Below are positions 47,909 through 56,008 of a stretch of DNA of 64,000 nucleotides, piece by piece; position 1 is the first letter of the stretch, and every line of letters starts with the position of its first letter. The stretch is from Chloroflexota bacterium (lineage in GTDB: Bacteria > Chloroflexota > Dehalococcoidia > Tepidiformales > Tepidiformaceae). The position numbers and the translations under genes are program-made. The DNA lies in assembly GCA_026705605.1 (NCBI GenBank), contig JAPPAK010000008.1:124001-188000 (forward strand). The letters are read 5' to 3'. Below the pieces are notes generated by a model, which did no database searches, had not been told where the DNA came from, and saw only the letters and a program-made list of their open reading frames with translations.

Positions 47909-48712
47909 ATGGCAGTGAAAGTGCTCGTCGTGACCAAGGGGCACGGCTTCAACTACAACGGCTTCTATTCCATGTTCGATGACAACCCCGAGCTGCTTAC
48001 GACGCAGGTCGAGCAGCCGGCCGCGCAGGTGCTCCTGCGCCCCGAGAACGTGGCCGAATACGACGCTTTCTGCTTCTACGACATGTGGGGCGTCGACTTC
48101 TCACCCGCACCCGAGGAGTACCAGCAGAGCATCGCCGCGCTCCTCGAAAGCGGGAAGGGCCTCATGTTGATGAACCACGCCCTCGTGGAGTGGCCCGCCT
48201 GGCCCGGCTGGCGTGATGTCAGCGGCACCTCGTTCCTGCTGACCGAGGGCGAGGTCTTCGGCGAGCTCACTCCCGGCTCCGGCTATCGCGGTGGGGGCGC
48301 CGATCCCCGCGGCAACGGCCGCGGCAAGGTCACGCCCGACCCCGCCGCCGCCGGCCACCCCGTCCTGGAGGGGCTCGACGACGGTTTTGTCGTGCAGGAC
48401 GAGCTCTATCTGACCTCGAAGATCTTCGAGTCCCAGCCCGACATCCTCCCCCTGATGCGCACGGACTACCCGATGGTCCAGGAGAACTTCAACCCGCCGC
48501 CGATGGCTCCCCCGGAGGAGAAGGAACGCTGGGCCCATCCCGAGGGCAGCGATCTCGTCGTCTGGGCGAAGAAGAGCGGCAACTCGCCGGTCGTCGCCAC
48601 CCACCTCGGCGACGGACCCGGCAGCTACGAGAGCGAAGGCTTCCGCAGGCTCCTCCACAACACCCTCCACTGGGTGGCCTCGGAGGAAGCGCGAGCCTGG
48701 GCCGCCAGCTAG
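47909..48712 (+). CDS. ThuA-like glutamine-amidotransferase-fold protein, copy 2
   Basis: The 267-residue protein repeats copy 1 nearly throughout (VKVLVVTKGHGFNYNGF, FYDMWGVDF, GWRDVSGTSFLLTEGEVFGE, NFNPPPMAPPEEKERW, ending RAWAAS). A shorter loop after FYDMWG is the main difference. GGAGAGG precedes the ATG by six bases. The pair clearly arose by tandem duplication. Function is as uncertain as for copy 1. Confidence 0.82.
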   Translation: MAVKVLVVTKGHGFNYNGFYSMFDDNPELLTTQVEQPAAQVLLRPENVAEYDAFCFYDMWGVDFSPAPEEYQQSIAALLESGKGLMLMNHALVEWPAWPGWRDVSGTSFLLTEGEVFGELTPGSGYRGGGADPRGNGRGKVTPDPAAAGHPVLEGLDDGFVVQDELYLTSKIFESQPDILPLMRTDYPMVQENFNPPPMAPPEEKERWAHPEGSDLVVWAKKSGNSPVVATHLGDGPGSYESEGFRRLLHNTLHWVASEEARAWAAS

Positions 48713-48718
48713 CGACCG

Positions 48719-49894
48719 CTAGCGCAGCTCCCGGAAGGTCGCGCGGATGCCGCGCACGATCGCCTCGGGCTCCTCGGCGGGCGCGAAGTGCCCGCCCGCC
48801 GGGTGCGAGTCCCAGTGCACCAGGTTCCAGTACTCGCGCTGCTGCTCGCTCGGTTCCTGTGGCGCCCCCGGCCCGTGGAACGTGAGCCCCGTCGGCGCCT
48901 CCACCACCGGCGTCCGGTCGTGGCTGGGCTGCCACTGGTTCCAGGCCGCCTCGTAGTAGTAGCGCACCGAGGTCACGAAGGCGTCCGTCGCCCAGTACAG
49001 CATCATCGTCGTCAGCAGGTCGTCCTTGGGGAAGCGCGACTCCACGTCGCCGTTCGTGTCGCCCCAGTTCCGTCGCCGCTCGAGGATCCAGGCGCAGAGC
49101 CCGATCGGCGAGTCGTGCGCCATGAAGGCGAGCGTCTGCGGGTCGAGCGCCTGCACGGCCACGTGCGCCGAGTAGTAGCGCAGGCGCGCCAGGTTGGCCG
49201 CGCGCGCCTCTCCCGGCGGCATCGATGCCAGTCCCGGATCGCCCAGCACCCACGGCCGGTCGTGCGTGAACATGTTCAGCATGATCGCGTCGGTCAGGTG
49301 GATGCCGATCAGGTGCTCGGCGTACTTGTGCCCGAGCTGGCTCGTGACGAGCGCCCCCCAGTCGCCTCCCTGCGCCGCGAAGCGCTCGTAGCCGAGCACC
49401 TCGCGCATAAGCGTCACCCACAGGTCCGCCGTCCGCCAGTAGTTGATGCCCGGCGTCGCCAGCGGCGTGGAGAAGCCGTATCCCGGTAGCGACGGCACGA
49501 CCACGTCGAACGAGTCCGCCGGGTCGCCGCCGTGGGCGGCCGGGTCGGTCAGCGGACCGATCACGTGGCGGAGGTCCCAGTACGTCCAGGGCCAGCCGTG
49601 GGAGAGGATGATGGGAATCGGGTTCGGTCCCTTTCCGCGCTCGTGCACGAAGTGGATCGGCATCCCCTCGATCTCGACCCGGAAGTTGTTGAAGCGGTTC
49701 ATCTCCGCCTCATGCGTGCGCCAGTCGTAGCGACTGAGCCAGTGGTCGGCGAGCTCGCGCAGGTACTCCCCGTTCACGCCGTACGCCCACCCATCGTTAC
49801 CGAAGTCGGGCGCCCAGTTGATGCGCTCAAGCCGCTCGCGCAGGTCCTCCAGCTTCTCCTCGGGAATGGCGATCTCGAACGGCTCGGCCTGCAT
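48719..49894 (-). CDS. Epoxide hydrolase, microsomal type
   Basis: The 391-residue protein has the N-terminal epoxide-hydrolase region (PFEIAIPEEKLEDLRERLERINW) followed by an alpha/beta-hydrolase core with IILSHGWPWTYWDL (HGWP, 99-102), the nucleophile D178 in AAQGGDWGALV, and a late His in HPAGGHFAPAEEPE. It would open epoxides to diols, a step that fits a habit of oxidising diverse organics. An upstream frame extension is dismissed because the chosen ATG begins at the family start. TAGACT lies about 35 bases upstream. Confidence 0.93.
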   Translation of the reverse strand: MQAEPFEIAIPEEKLEDLRERLERINWAPDFGNDGWAYGVNGEYLRELADHWLSRYDWRTHEAEMNRFNNFRVEIEGMPIHFVHERGKGPNPIPIILSHGWPWTYWDLRHVIGPLTDPAAHGGDPADSFDVVVPSLPGYGFSTPLATPGINYWRTADLWVTLMREVLGYERFAAQGGDWGALVTSQLGHKYAEHLIGIHLTDAIMLNMFTHDRPWVLGDPGLASMPPGEARAANLARLRYYSAHVAVQALDPQTLAFMAHDSPIGLCAWILERRRNWGDTNGDVESRFPKDDLLTTMMLYWATDAFVTSVRYYYEAAWNQWQPSHDRTPVVEAPTGLTFHGPGAPQEPSEQQREYWNLVHWDSHPAGGHFAPAEEPEAIVRGIRATFRELR

Positions 49895-49928
49895 GACGTT
49901 TCTCCTGGCGGGGTGTGGTTGCGGGGCG

Positions 49929-49934
49929 AGTCTA
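49929..49934 (-). promoter_or_regulatory. -10 box (TAGACT) before the epoxide hydrolase gene
   Basis: TAGACT lies 34 bases before the ATG on the minus strand; an AGGAG ribosome-binding site sits between them. Confidence 0.4.
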
Positions 49935-50010
49935 GCCCCCTGCCAGGGTGCGTGGGTCGGGGCCTGTTCCCCGTTGCAGACATAACATTTTCGCATCTTG
50001 CCAGCCGCAA

Positions 50011-50039
50011 TTGAAAGGCCGTTCTGAGGGGGCTACTGT
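50011..50039 (+). promoter_or_regulatory. Sigma-70-like promoter for the membrane-protein gene
   Basis: TTGAAA and TACTGT are spaced by exactly 17 bases. The expected transcript has a leader of about 36 bases with GGGGG eight bases before the ATG. Confidence 0.55.
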
Positions 50040-50081
50040 CACACTGCGCGTCGGGGGACGGCGCATCACAAGGGGGATGTT

Positions 50082-50816
50082 ATGAACGTACTTAGTAGCT
50101 TGTGCTCCGCACAACGGGCGCCCGGAACGGCCATCGTCTTAGGGCTTGTCGTCATGATCATCTGCCTGATCCTGTATCCCGGGGGCTGGCTGATCGATAC
50201 GGGTGACCCGCTCGACTTCGAGCAGACGATCCGGGCGTTCACGGAGAACGACAACCTCACGCACGCGCTGTCGTTCGTCGTCATCCTGTGCTCGTTGCTG
50301 ATCTCCTACGGCATCTTCTCGTTCTGGCGGCTCCAGGGACCCTCCGGAAGCCTGGGCCATTCGATGCTGCGCTTCGGGATTCTGGTCAACCTGTTCCACT
50401 ACGGCATCTACATCCTGACGATGGGAACGCGGCACCTTCTCGTTGCGGTTGCGCAGCACGCCGAGTCACTCGCGGATCCCGCGGGGGCGCCGGATCTCAT
50501 GCTGGTGTTGCATGCGACCAGCGGTGGCCTCTATTTCGGTTTCATCACCATCTCGTCGATCAGCGGCATTCTCGTGGGTATTGGTCTTGCGAGGCGCTTC
50601 AGCTCGTTGAACCTCACCTCCGCGGCCTGCTGGGTCTTCGGCCTTGCCGGCGTGGCGGGTCTCGTCAACGTCGTCGTCGGCCAGCAGGCCGAGGTCGACC
50701 CCGAGGCCTTCATCATGGCCAGCAACATCGTCCTCTTTGTCGCCGCCGCCGCCCTGCTGTTGATTGGCATCGGCGTGATACGGGGCGAGAAGGAGCTTAT
50801 TCCCGAGGACGACTAG
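50082..50816 (+). CDS. Membrane protein of unknown function, 244 aa
   Basis: The protein has about six membrane helices and no recognised family. Notable segments are GTAIVLGLVVMIICLILYPGG, LTHALSFVVILCSLLISYGIF, FHYGIYILTMGTRHLLVAVA with two His, and LHATSGGLYFGFITISSISG. The His residues in membrane segments could bind a metal or haem, but this is a guess. It has its own promoter and is followed by a long perfect hairpin, so it appears to be monocistronic. Confidence 0.72.
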   Translation: MNVLSSLCSAQRAPGTAIVLGLVVMIICLILYPGGWLIDTGDPLDFEQTIRAFTENDNLTHALSFVVILCSLLISYGIFSFWRLQGPSGSLGHSMLRFGILVNLFHYGIYILTMGTRHLLVAVAQHAESLADPAGAPDLMLVLHATSGGLYFGFITISSISGILVGIGLARRFSSLNLTSAACWVFGLAGVAGLVNVVVGQQAEVDPEAFIMASNIVLFVAAAALLLIGIGVIRGEKELIPEDD

Positions 50817-50840
50817 GCCCGCTCGTTTGTAGCCATCTCA

Positions 50841-50876
50841 TCGCCGGCGGGAACGCACTCGCGTTCCCGCTGGCGA
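50841..50876 (+). terminator. 16-bp hairpin terminator after the membrane-protein gene
   Basis: Two 16-base arms, 50841-50856 and 50861-50876, pair completely apart from one G-T wobble and enclose the loop ACTC. It starts 24 bases after the stop codon. There is no T-run, but the stem is by far the most stable in the window. Confidence 0.65.
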
Positions 50877-50931
50877 GGGTGATCGCGCTGGGCTACAGTT
50901 CCGGCAGCGCCTTCGCGCTCCGGGGGATCCC

Positions 50932-53121
50932 ATGGTCGTCGAGACGAAGCAGACCTTCTGCCGCTTCTGCCACGCTTTCTGCGCTATCGAGGTCGACATC
51001 GAGGACGGCCGCGCCATCAAGGTGCGTGGCGATGCGAAGAACCCGATGTACCAGGGGTTCACCTGCATCAAGGGACGCCAGCTCCCCGAACAGCACTACC
51101 ACCCCGACCGCCTCCTCCACTCCCAGAAGCGCGCCCCCGATGGCACGTACCACGACATCCCCCACCAGCAGGCCATCGACGAGGTCGCCGACAAGCTCCA
51201 GGCCATCATCGCCGAGCACGGTCCCCGTGCCGTCGCCACCTTCAGCGGCACCTACGGCTTCTCCTTCCCCTCCTCCGGGCAGTTCACCGGGGCGTTCATG
51301 GCGGGCATCGGCTCGAACATGACCTACTCCGGCGGCACCATCGACCAGCCCGCCAAGCCCATCGCCCGCGCCTACCACGGCAACTGGGGCGCCGGCCCGC
51401 AGATGTTCGACGACTCCGACGTCTGGATGCTCATCGGCGCCAATCCCACCATCTCCATGTGGGGCGGCATCCCCCAGTACAACCCCGCGAAGCGGCTCCA
51501 CCAGGCGAAACAGCGCGGCATGCAGTTCATCGTCATCGACCCGCGCCGGACCGAGGCAGCCGAGAAGGCCGACGTCTTCCTGCAGGTGAAGCCGGGCGAA
51601 GACCCCACCCTGCTCGCCGGCATCCTCCGCGTCATCCTCACCGAGGGCCTCGTCGACGGCGACTTCGTCGCCGCGAACGTCCAGGGCCTCCAGGAGCTGC
51701 GCGAGGCCGTCGAGCCGTTCACCCTCGACTACGTGGAGGAGCGAGCCGGCGTCGCCGCCTCCCTCGTCGAACGCGCCGCCCGCATCTTCGCCAGCGGCAA
51801 GCGCGGCTCCGTCACGTCGGGCACGGGCCCCGACTTCTCGCCCCACCCCAACATCACCGAGTACCTCATCAACTCCATCAATACCGTCTGCGGGCGCTGG
51901 CTGCGCGAGGGCGAACGCGTCCCCAACCCGCCCGTGCTGCGCAAGCCGAAGGACTACGTCGCCCAGGCCTACGAGGAAAGCACCGACTGGGATGCTCGCG
52001 AGCGGATGCGCATCCGCGACCTGCCCATCACCGCCATCGGACCGCCCACAAGCGCCCTCGCCGAGGAAATCCTGACGCCCGGCGAGGGACAGGTCCGCGC
52101 CCTCATCTGCATCGGCTCGAACCCCATGGCCGCCTGGCCCGACCAGCTCCGCACCTACGAGGCCATGCAGGCCCTTGACCTGCTCGTCACGCTCGACATC
52201 AAGATGTCGGCGACGGCCAAGCTCGCCCACTACGTGATCGCGCCGAAGCTCTCGCTCGAGCGCGAGGACACAACCCTCCCCAACGAGTCCCTCTCCGGCG
52301 TCTTCGGCTTCGCCCAGGGCTACCCCGCCCCCTACGCCCAGTACGGTCCCAAGCTCATCGACCCCCCCGAGGGCTCGGACGTGATCGAGGAGTGGGAGTT
52401 CTTCTGGGGAATCGCACACCGCATGCGCGTCCCCCTGCGCGCCGGCTGGGGCGAGGTGGATATCGACAACAAGCCGACCACCTCGCAGATCATCGAGTGG
52501 ATGTGCGAGGGCTCGCGCATCCCCCTCGACGAGGTGAAGAAGTACCCCCACGGCCACATCTTCGAGGACGACGAGATCCGCGTGCTGCCCAAACGGCCGG
52601 GCTCGCCCCGCCTCGATGTCGGCCGCGCCGAGATGATGGCGGAGCTCGCCGAGGTGCGAGCCGAGCCCTACTTCGAGGGTGGCGGTTACCGCGAAGGCGA
52701 GGAATTCACCCACCGCCTCGTCAGCCGGCGCATGCTCGAGTCGTACAACTCCTCGGGCCGCGACATCCCCCGGCTCATGCGCAAGTACGAGAACAAGGGC
52801 AATCCCGCATACATGAACCCGATGGATATCGCCGAGCTCGGCCTCGCCGCCGGCGACCTCGTCGAGATCGAGTCCGCGCGCGCGGCCATCTACGGCGTCG
52901 TAGAGCCCGCGGACGACGTTCGCTCGGGGGTCATCTCGATGGCGCACGCGTGGGGCGACGCCCCCACCGAGGACGCGCGCGTGCGCGAGCTTGGCGCCAA
53001 CACCGGCCGCCTCTCCGACACGCAGCGCGACTTCGACCCCATCACGGGCATCCCCGTGATGAGCGCGATCCCCGTGAACGTGCGGAAGGTCGAAGACCCC
53101 GCGCCCGTCCCGGCGGGTTAG
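50932..53121 (+). CDS. Molybdopterin-dependent oxidoreductase (formate-dehydrogenase/DMSO-reductase family)
   Basis: The 729-residue protein binds a 4Fe-4S cluster through C10, C13, C17 and C45 at the start (TFCRFCHAFCAIEV), followed by the molybdopterin domains (DVWMLIGANPTISMWGG, IVIDPRRTEAAEKAD, VRALICIGSNPMAAW) and the C-terminal cofactor-binding barrel (YMNPMDIAELGLAAGDLVEIES). At the usual metal-ligand position, after SNMTYSGGTIDQPAKP, no Cys or selenocysteine is seen, so metal ligation may be by Ser or Asp. No iron-sulfur or membrane partner follows, and there is no Tat signal, so it is probably a soluble cytoplasmic enzyme. Substrate unknown. Confidence 0.88.
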   Translation: MVVETKQTFCRFCHAFCAIEVDIEDGRAIKVRGDAKNPMYQGFTCIKGRQLPEQHYHPDRLLHSQKRAPDGTYHDIPHQQAIDEVADKLQAIIAEHGPRAVATFSGTYGFSFPSSGQFTGAFMAGIGSNMTYSGGTIDQPAKPIARAYHGNWGAGPQMFDDSDVWMLIGANPTISMWGGIPQYNPAKRLHQAKQRGMQFIVIDPRRTEAAEKADVFLQVKPGEDPTLLAGILRVILTEGLVDGDFVAANVQGLQELREAVEPFTLDYVEERAGVAASLVERAARIFASGKRGSVTSGTGPDFSPHPNITEYLINSINTVCGRWLREGERVPNPPVLRKPKDYVAQAYEESTDWDARERMRIRDLPITAIGPPTSALAEEILTPGEGQVRALICIGSNPMAAWPDQLRTYEAMQALDLLVTLDIKMSATAKLAHYVIAPKLSLEREDTTLPNESLSGVFGFAQGYPAPYAQYGPKLIDPPEGSDVIEEWEFFWGIAHRMRVPLRAGWGEVDIDNKPTTSQIIEWMCEGSRIPLDEVKKYPHGHIFEDDEIRVLPKRPGSPRLDVGRAEMMAELAEVRAEPYFEGGGYREGEEFTHRLVSRRMLESYNSSGRDIPRLMRKYENKGNPAYMNPMDIAELGLAAGDLVEIESARAAIYGVVEPADDVRSGVISMAHAWGDAPTEDARVRELGANTGRLSDTQRDFDPITGIPVMSAIPVNVRKVEDPAPVPAG

Positions 53122-53144
53122 GCGGCGGCCGGAGCCGTCGGCGC

Positions 53145-53801
53145 TTACTCCCTGGCGATGAGGGGGGCTGTGCCGCGCCCTGGAAACACGGGCGGGTCGG
53201 TGGGGTTGGCGCCGGGACGGACGCCCGGCTTGTCGAGCCACTCCCAGTGGGAGGTCGCGTCGTCCGGCGCGCGGGCAGCCTGGACGAACGCGGCGGCGAA
53301 ATCCGGGAGGGAGTGCGGTGGGTCGGTCGGGAACTGCTCGACGCGGTTCCACTCGTGCAGGCAGATGCGGTGCGCCACCTTCCACTCGCCACCTCGTCGC
53401 TCGAAGCGGTCGATGTAGCGGCCGCAGAACGTGAACAGGCTCGCGTTGTGCGCATCGACGGGCGAGTGGCTCCAGGTAACGAAGCTCGCTTCCGAAAAGG
53501 CGACGTCGGCGCTCTGGAACTCGACATAGTGGTTACCGATGAAGTGCACCGCCCGGGAGTCGCTCGGCTCACCGTCGTCGCGGGGCGCGAAGAACTTCGA
53601 GAACTCCCAGCCCGGCCCCTGGAACATGGCCCCGTGGTCGTCGTACCCGTCCTCGTGGTAGACGGACTTCACCAGCTCGGGCTCGCTGCGGTCGACCCCG
53701 CGGCAGTAGCGCATGATGACGTCGTAAATCTCCGCCTTGGCGACCAGCCTGTCGGTGGCGGACATGGTTTCCGCGCTCGCCGTGGTCTGCGTGTTGGTCA
53801 T
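53145..53801 (-). CDS. SnoaL/NTF2-like protein
   Basis: The 218-residue protein matches the SnoaL-4/NTF2-like fold used by polyketide cyclases, dehydratases and dehydrochlorinases: DRLVAKAEIYDVIMRYCRGVDR, LVKSVYHEDGYDDHGAMF and ASLFTFCGRYIDRFERRGGEWKVAHR. The conserved Asp/His positions of this group are visible but the reaction is unknown. It converges on the molybdopterin oxidoreductase gene, about 20 bases apart. A TAGACT box lies 38 bases upstream of its ATG. Confidence 0.85.
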   Translation of the reverse strand: MTNTQTTASAETMSATDRLVAKAEIYDVIMRYCRGVDRSEPELVKSVYHEDGYDDHGAMFQGPGWEFSKFFAPRDDGEPSDSRAVHFIGNHYVEFQSADVAFSEASFVTWSHSPVDAHNASLFTFCGRYIDRFERRGGEWKVAHRICLHEWNRVEQFPTDPPHSLPDFAAAFVQAARAPDDATSHWEWLDKPGVRPGANPTDPPVFPGRGTAPLIARE

Positions 53802-53839
53802 CGCTCAACTCCTCGCCGTGGGACGGCATCCGGTCGACA

Positions 53840-53845
53840 AGTCTA
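53840..53845 (-). promoter_or_regulatory. -10 box (TAGACT) before the SnoaL-like gene
   Basis: TAGACT on the minus strand precedes the ATG by 38 bases; GAGGAG lies between them. Confidence 0.4.
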
Positions 53846-53956
53846 GGCAATCCGCCCCGCCCCGGATGCGCATGAATGCGCTGGCCACCTCGAGTAGCGG
53901 TGAAGAGCCCCTCGATATTCCCCGAAACGGGTGGGGTAATTCGAGGGTTCGCGACC

Positions 53957-53962
53957 TAGGGT
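53957..53962 (+). promoter_or_regulatory. -10 box (TAGGGT) of a probable leaderless promoter
   Basis: TAGGGT ends exactly six bases before the ATG of the LysM lipoprotein gene, leaving no room for a ribosome-binding site. Confidence 0.45.
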
Positions 53963-53968
53963 TGGTCC

Positions 53969-54373
53969 ATGATGCGTTCGATTCATGGCCCGCCCTCGCT
54001 TGCCCTGGCCGTCCTCCTGGCGCTGACGCTCGCCGTCGCCGCCTGCACGCCCGAGGGGCCCGCGACAGCCCCGCCCGTGCGGGGAACCGTGGTGTCGGAC
54101 CCTTCGCCCACCCGACCCCCACCCATACCGGCAACCCGCCGGGCGGAGCCGACGGAGACGCCAACGGCGCAGCCAACCCCGACCCCGCAACCAACCCAAC
54201 CGCCATCCTCAGACGCGTCCACCCCCGCCACCTACACCGTTCAGCCCGGCGACGTGTGCTGGCGCATCGCCCAGGACCACGGCGTGACAACCCTCGCGCT
54301 CATGGAGGCGAATCTGCGGATCAACGCCAACTGCACCAATCTCACGGTCGGCTGGGAGCTGGTGATCCCTTGA
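53969..54373 (+). CDS. LysM lipoprotein, 134 aa
   Basis: The protein has a leader with lipobox-like AVAAC (Cys26), a long Pro/Thr tether and a single LysM domain at the C-terminal end (about 88-134) with the landmark [13 protein letters not shown] and [16 protein letters not shown]. It is clearly related to the LysM part of the 361-residue lipoprotein at 494-1579, including the two Cys, but lacks nuclease and Excalibur domains. It would bind cell-wall glycan. Transcription appears leaderless. A GC hairpin and tRNA-Arg follow at once. Confidence 0.85.
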   Translation: MMRSIHGPPSLALAVLLALTLAVAACTPEGPATAPPVRGTVVSDPSPTRPPPIPATRRAEPTETPTAQPTPTPQPTQPPSSDASTPATYTVQPGDVCWRIAQDHGVTTLALMEANLRINANCTNLTVGWELVIP

Positions 54374-54426
54374 GATGCGCCGCACAGGTGCCGCGTCCAG
54401 GGATCCCGCGACAGCGCTACGCCTTC

Positions 54427-54444
54427 GGCCCGCGCTTCCGGGCC
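54427..54444. terminator. Bidirectional hairpin between the LysM gene and tRNA-Arg
   Basis: GGCCCG and CGGGCC pair perfectly around a six-base loop, 54 bases after the LysM stop on one side and eight bases past the tRNA 3' end on the other. Confidence 0.4.
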
Positions 54445-54451
54445 CATGGTC

Positions 54452-54526
54452 TGGTACCCCCGGCAGGAATCGAACCTGCGCACATGGTTTAGGAAACCAC
54501 TGCTCTATCCCCTGAGCTACGGGGGC
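54452..54526 (-). tRNA. tRNA-Arg (anticodon CCT), CCA encoded
   Basis: The cloverleaf is complete. The acceptor GCCCCCG pairs with CGGGGGT (the first pair G-U), the D stem GCTC with GAGC, the anticodon stem GTGGT with ACCAT around TTCCTAA, and the T stem GCAGG with CCTGC around TTCGATT. The discriminator is A and a genomic CCA follows. The anticodon CCT reads AGG, a rare arginine codon in this GC-rich genome. Confidence 0.93.
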
Positions 54527-54587
54527 CTGCCTGTATGAGAACGCGCTTTCGTCGGGCTGTCTAGCGCTCGCCCGGTCGTCGCGCGAC

Positions 54588-55259
54588 CTAGACCGTGACC
54601 TCGCGGAGGTCCGATGCCGGCACGACCGGTGCGCCCGTCAGCTGCTGGACGTCGTCGACCGAGAAGCCGGGCGCGATCTCGCGCAGCCGGAAGGAGTCGC
54701 CGGCGGGCTCGAAGAGGCCCAGGTCCGTCATCACGAGCGTGACCACGCCCGCAGCAGTCAGCGGCAGGGCGCAGCGTTCGAGCAGGCGTGGGCGGCCGTC
54801 GCGCGTCGTGTGCTCCAGCAGCAGGAACACCTGCTTCGCGCCCACCGCCAGGTCCATCGCCCCGCCGATGCCGCCGCCCTTCCGGCCGCTGATGCGCCAG
54901 TTCGCGAAGTCCCCGTTGGCGGCCGCTTCGTAGGCGCCCAGGACAGCCACGTCCAGCAGACCGCGACGGATGATCGCGAACGCATCGGCGTGGTGCACGA
55001 TCGACGCGAGGGGCGTGAGCAGTACGGGCTGCGCGCCACCGTTCACGACATAAGGCGTCGCTTCCTCGACCGTCGCGTTCCGCCCGTACCCGATGACGCC
55101 GTTCTCGGAGTGCAGGATGACCGTGCGGTCCTCGGGCACGAAGTCGGAGCAGCGCGTCGGCATGCCCACGCCCAGGTTTACGACCCAGCCGTCATCGAAC
55201 TCGGCCGCGACCCGTGCCGCCATCAGGTCGCGAGACAGCCGCTTGCCTTCGACGCTCAC
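54588..55259 (-). CDS. CoA-transferase subunit B (class I, 3-oxoacid type)
   Basis: The 223-residue protein is the B subunit of a class I CoA-transferase. The catalytic glutamate is E52 in ILHSENGVIGYG, which forms the acyl-CoA-glutamyl intermediate, and further blocks are WRISGRKGGGIGGAMDLAVGAK and LTAAGVVTLVMTDLGLF. It transfers CoA from, for example, succinyl-CoA to a 3-oxoacid; the exact acid is unknown. GTG overlaps the stop of subunit A. The open frame further upstream only shadows the neighbouring genes. Confidence 0.92.
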   Translation of the reverse strand: MSVEGKRLSRDLMAARVAAEFDDGWVVNLGVGMPTRCSDFVPEDRTVILHSENGVIGYGRNATVEEATPYVVNGGAQPVLLTPLASIVHHADAFAIIRRGLLDVAVLGAYEAAANGDFANWRISGRKGGGIGGAMDLAVGAKQVFLLLEHTTRDGRPRLLERCALPLTAAGVVTLVMTDLGLFEPAGDSFRLREIAPGFSVDDVQQLTGAPVVPASDLREVTV

Positions 55260-55999
55260 GACCGCGGCCTCCCGCTGAACATGGCGAGTGGAGGCGCGTT
55301 GAGCATGCCGCCCGCCTCCGGGATGGACACGACCCGCTGCACGAAGATCCCCGGCGTGTGGATGAGGTCCGGGTCGAGCTCCCCCACCTCCACCACTTCC
55401 TCCGCCTCGACGAGCGTGCAGTCCGCCGCCATCGCCATGATCGGGTTGAAGTTGCGCTGCGAACGCCGGAACACGAGGTTCCCGAACGTGTCCGCCTTCC
55501 AGCAGCGGATCAGCGCGTAGTCTGCGACGATCGCCTCCTCGAGCACGTAGGTGCGGCCCCCGAACTCGCGGTGCTCCTTCCCCTCCGCCACCTCCGTCCC
55601 CACCCCCGCGGGCGTGAAGAACGCGGGGATGCCCGCCCCGCCCGCGCGGATGCGCTCGGCGAGCGTGCCCTGCGGCGTGATCTGCGCCTCGATCTTCCCG
55701 GCCTCGTTCAGTTCCTCGAGCGGGGTCCGGCGCGAGGGGTGCGTCGAGGCCGTGAACGCGAGGACGACGCGCCGCACGCGCTTCTCCTCGACCAGGTTGC
55801 CGGTCGTGATCACGCCGTCGTCGCGGGTCATGCCAGCGCCGTTCGCGATCAGCGTGAGGTCCGTTGCGCCCTGCTCGTAAAGCGCCGCCACGAGGTTGTG
55901 GGGCGAACCCGGCTCGCCGAAGCCCGCCACGAGGATGCTCGACCCGTCCTCGACCCCGGCGACGGCCTCCTCGAAGCTCGCGACGACTTTCGACTGCAT
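55256..55999 (-). CDS. CoA-transferase subunit A (class I, 3-oxoacid type)
   Basis: The 247-residue A subunit has VVASFEEAVAGVEDGSSILVAGFGEPGSPHNL, where the Gly-rich loop binds CoA, LTLIANGAG, IPAFFTPAGVGTEVAEGKE and ADYALIRCWKADTFGNLVFR. It pairs with subunit B, coupled by a GTGA overlap. The LLM gene lies nine bases upstream on the same strand, so the three genes form an operon. This is the third kind of CoA-transferase in the window. Confidence 0.92.
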   Translation of the reverse strand: MQSKVVASFEEAVAGVEDGSSILVAGFGEPGSPHNLVAALYEQGATDLTLIANGAGMTRDDGVITTGNLVEEKRVRRVVLAFTASTHPSRRTPLEELNEAGKIEAQITPQGTLAERIRAGGAGIPAFFTPAGVGTEVAEGKEHREFGGRTYVLEEAIVADYALIRCWKADTFGNLVFRRSQRNFNPIMAMAADCTLVEAEEVVEVGELDPDLIHTPGIFVQRVVSIPEAGGMLNAPPLAMFSGRPRS

Positions 56000-56008
56000 C
56001 GCCGCCCG

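Noticed and set aside
50932..53121. A selenocysteine codon in the formate-dehydrogenase-like gene
   Set aside because: No in-frame TGA is present and the ligand region is continuous coding sequence.
50893..53385. An 830-codon open frame antisense to the molybdopterin oxidoreductase
   Set aside because: Its product is a biased Gly/Val/Asp/Arg string with no family features; the sense frame has the cluster cysteines and cofactor motifs.
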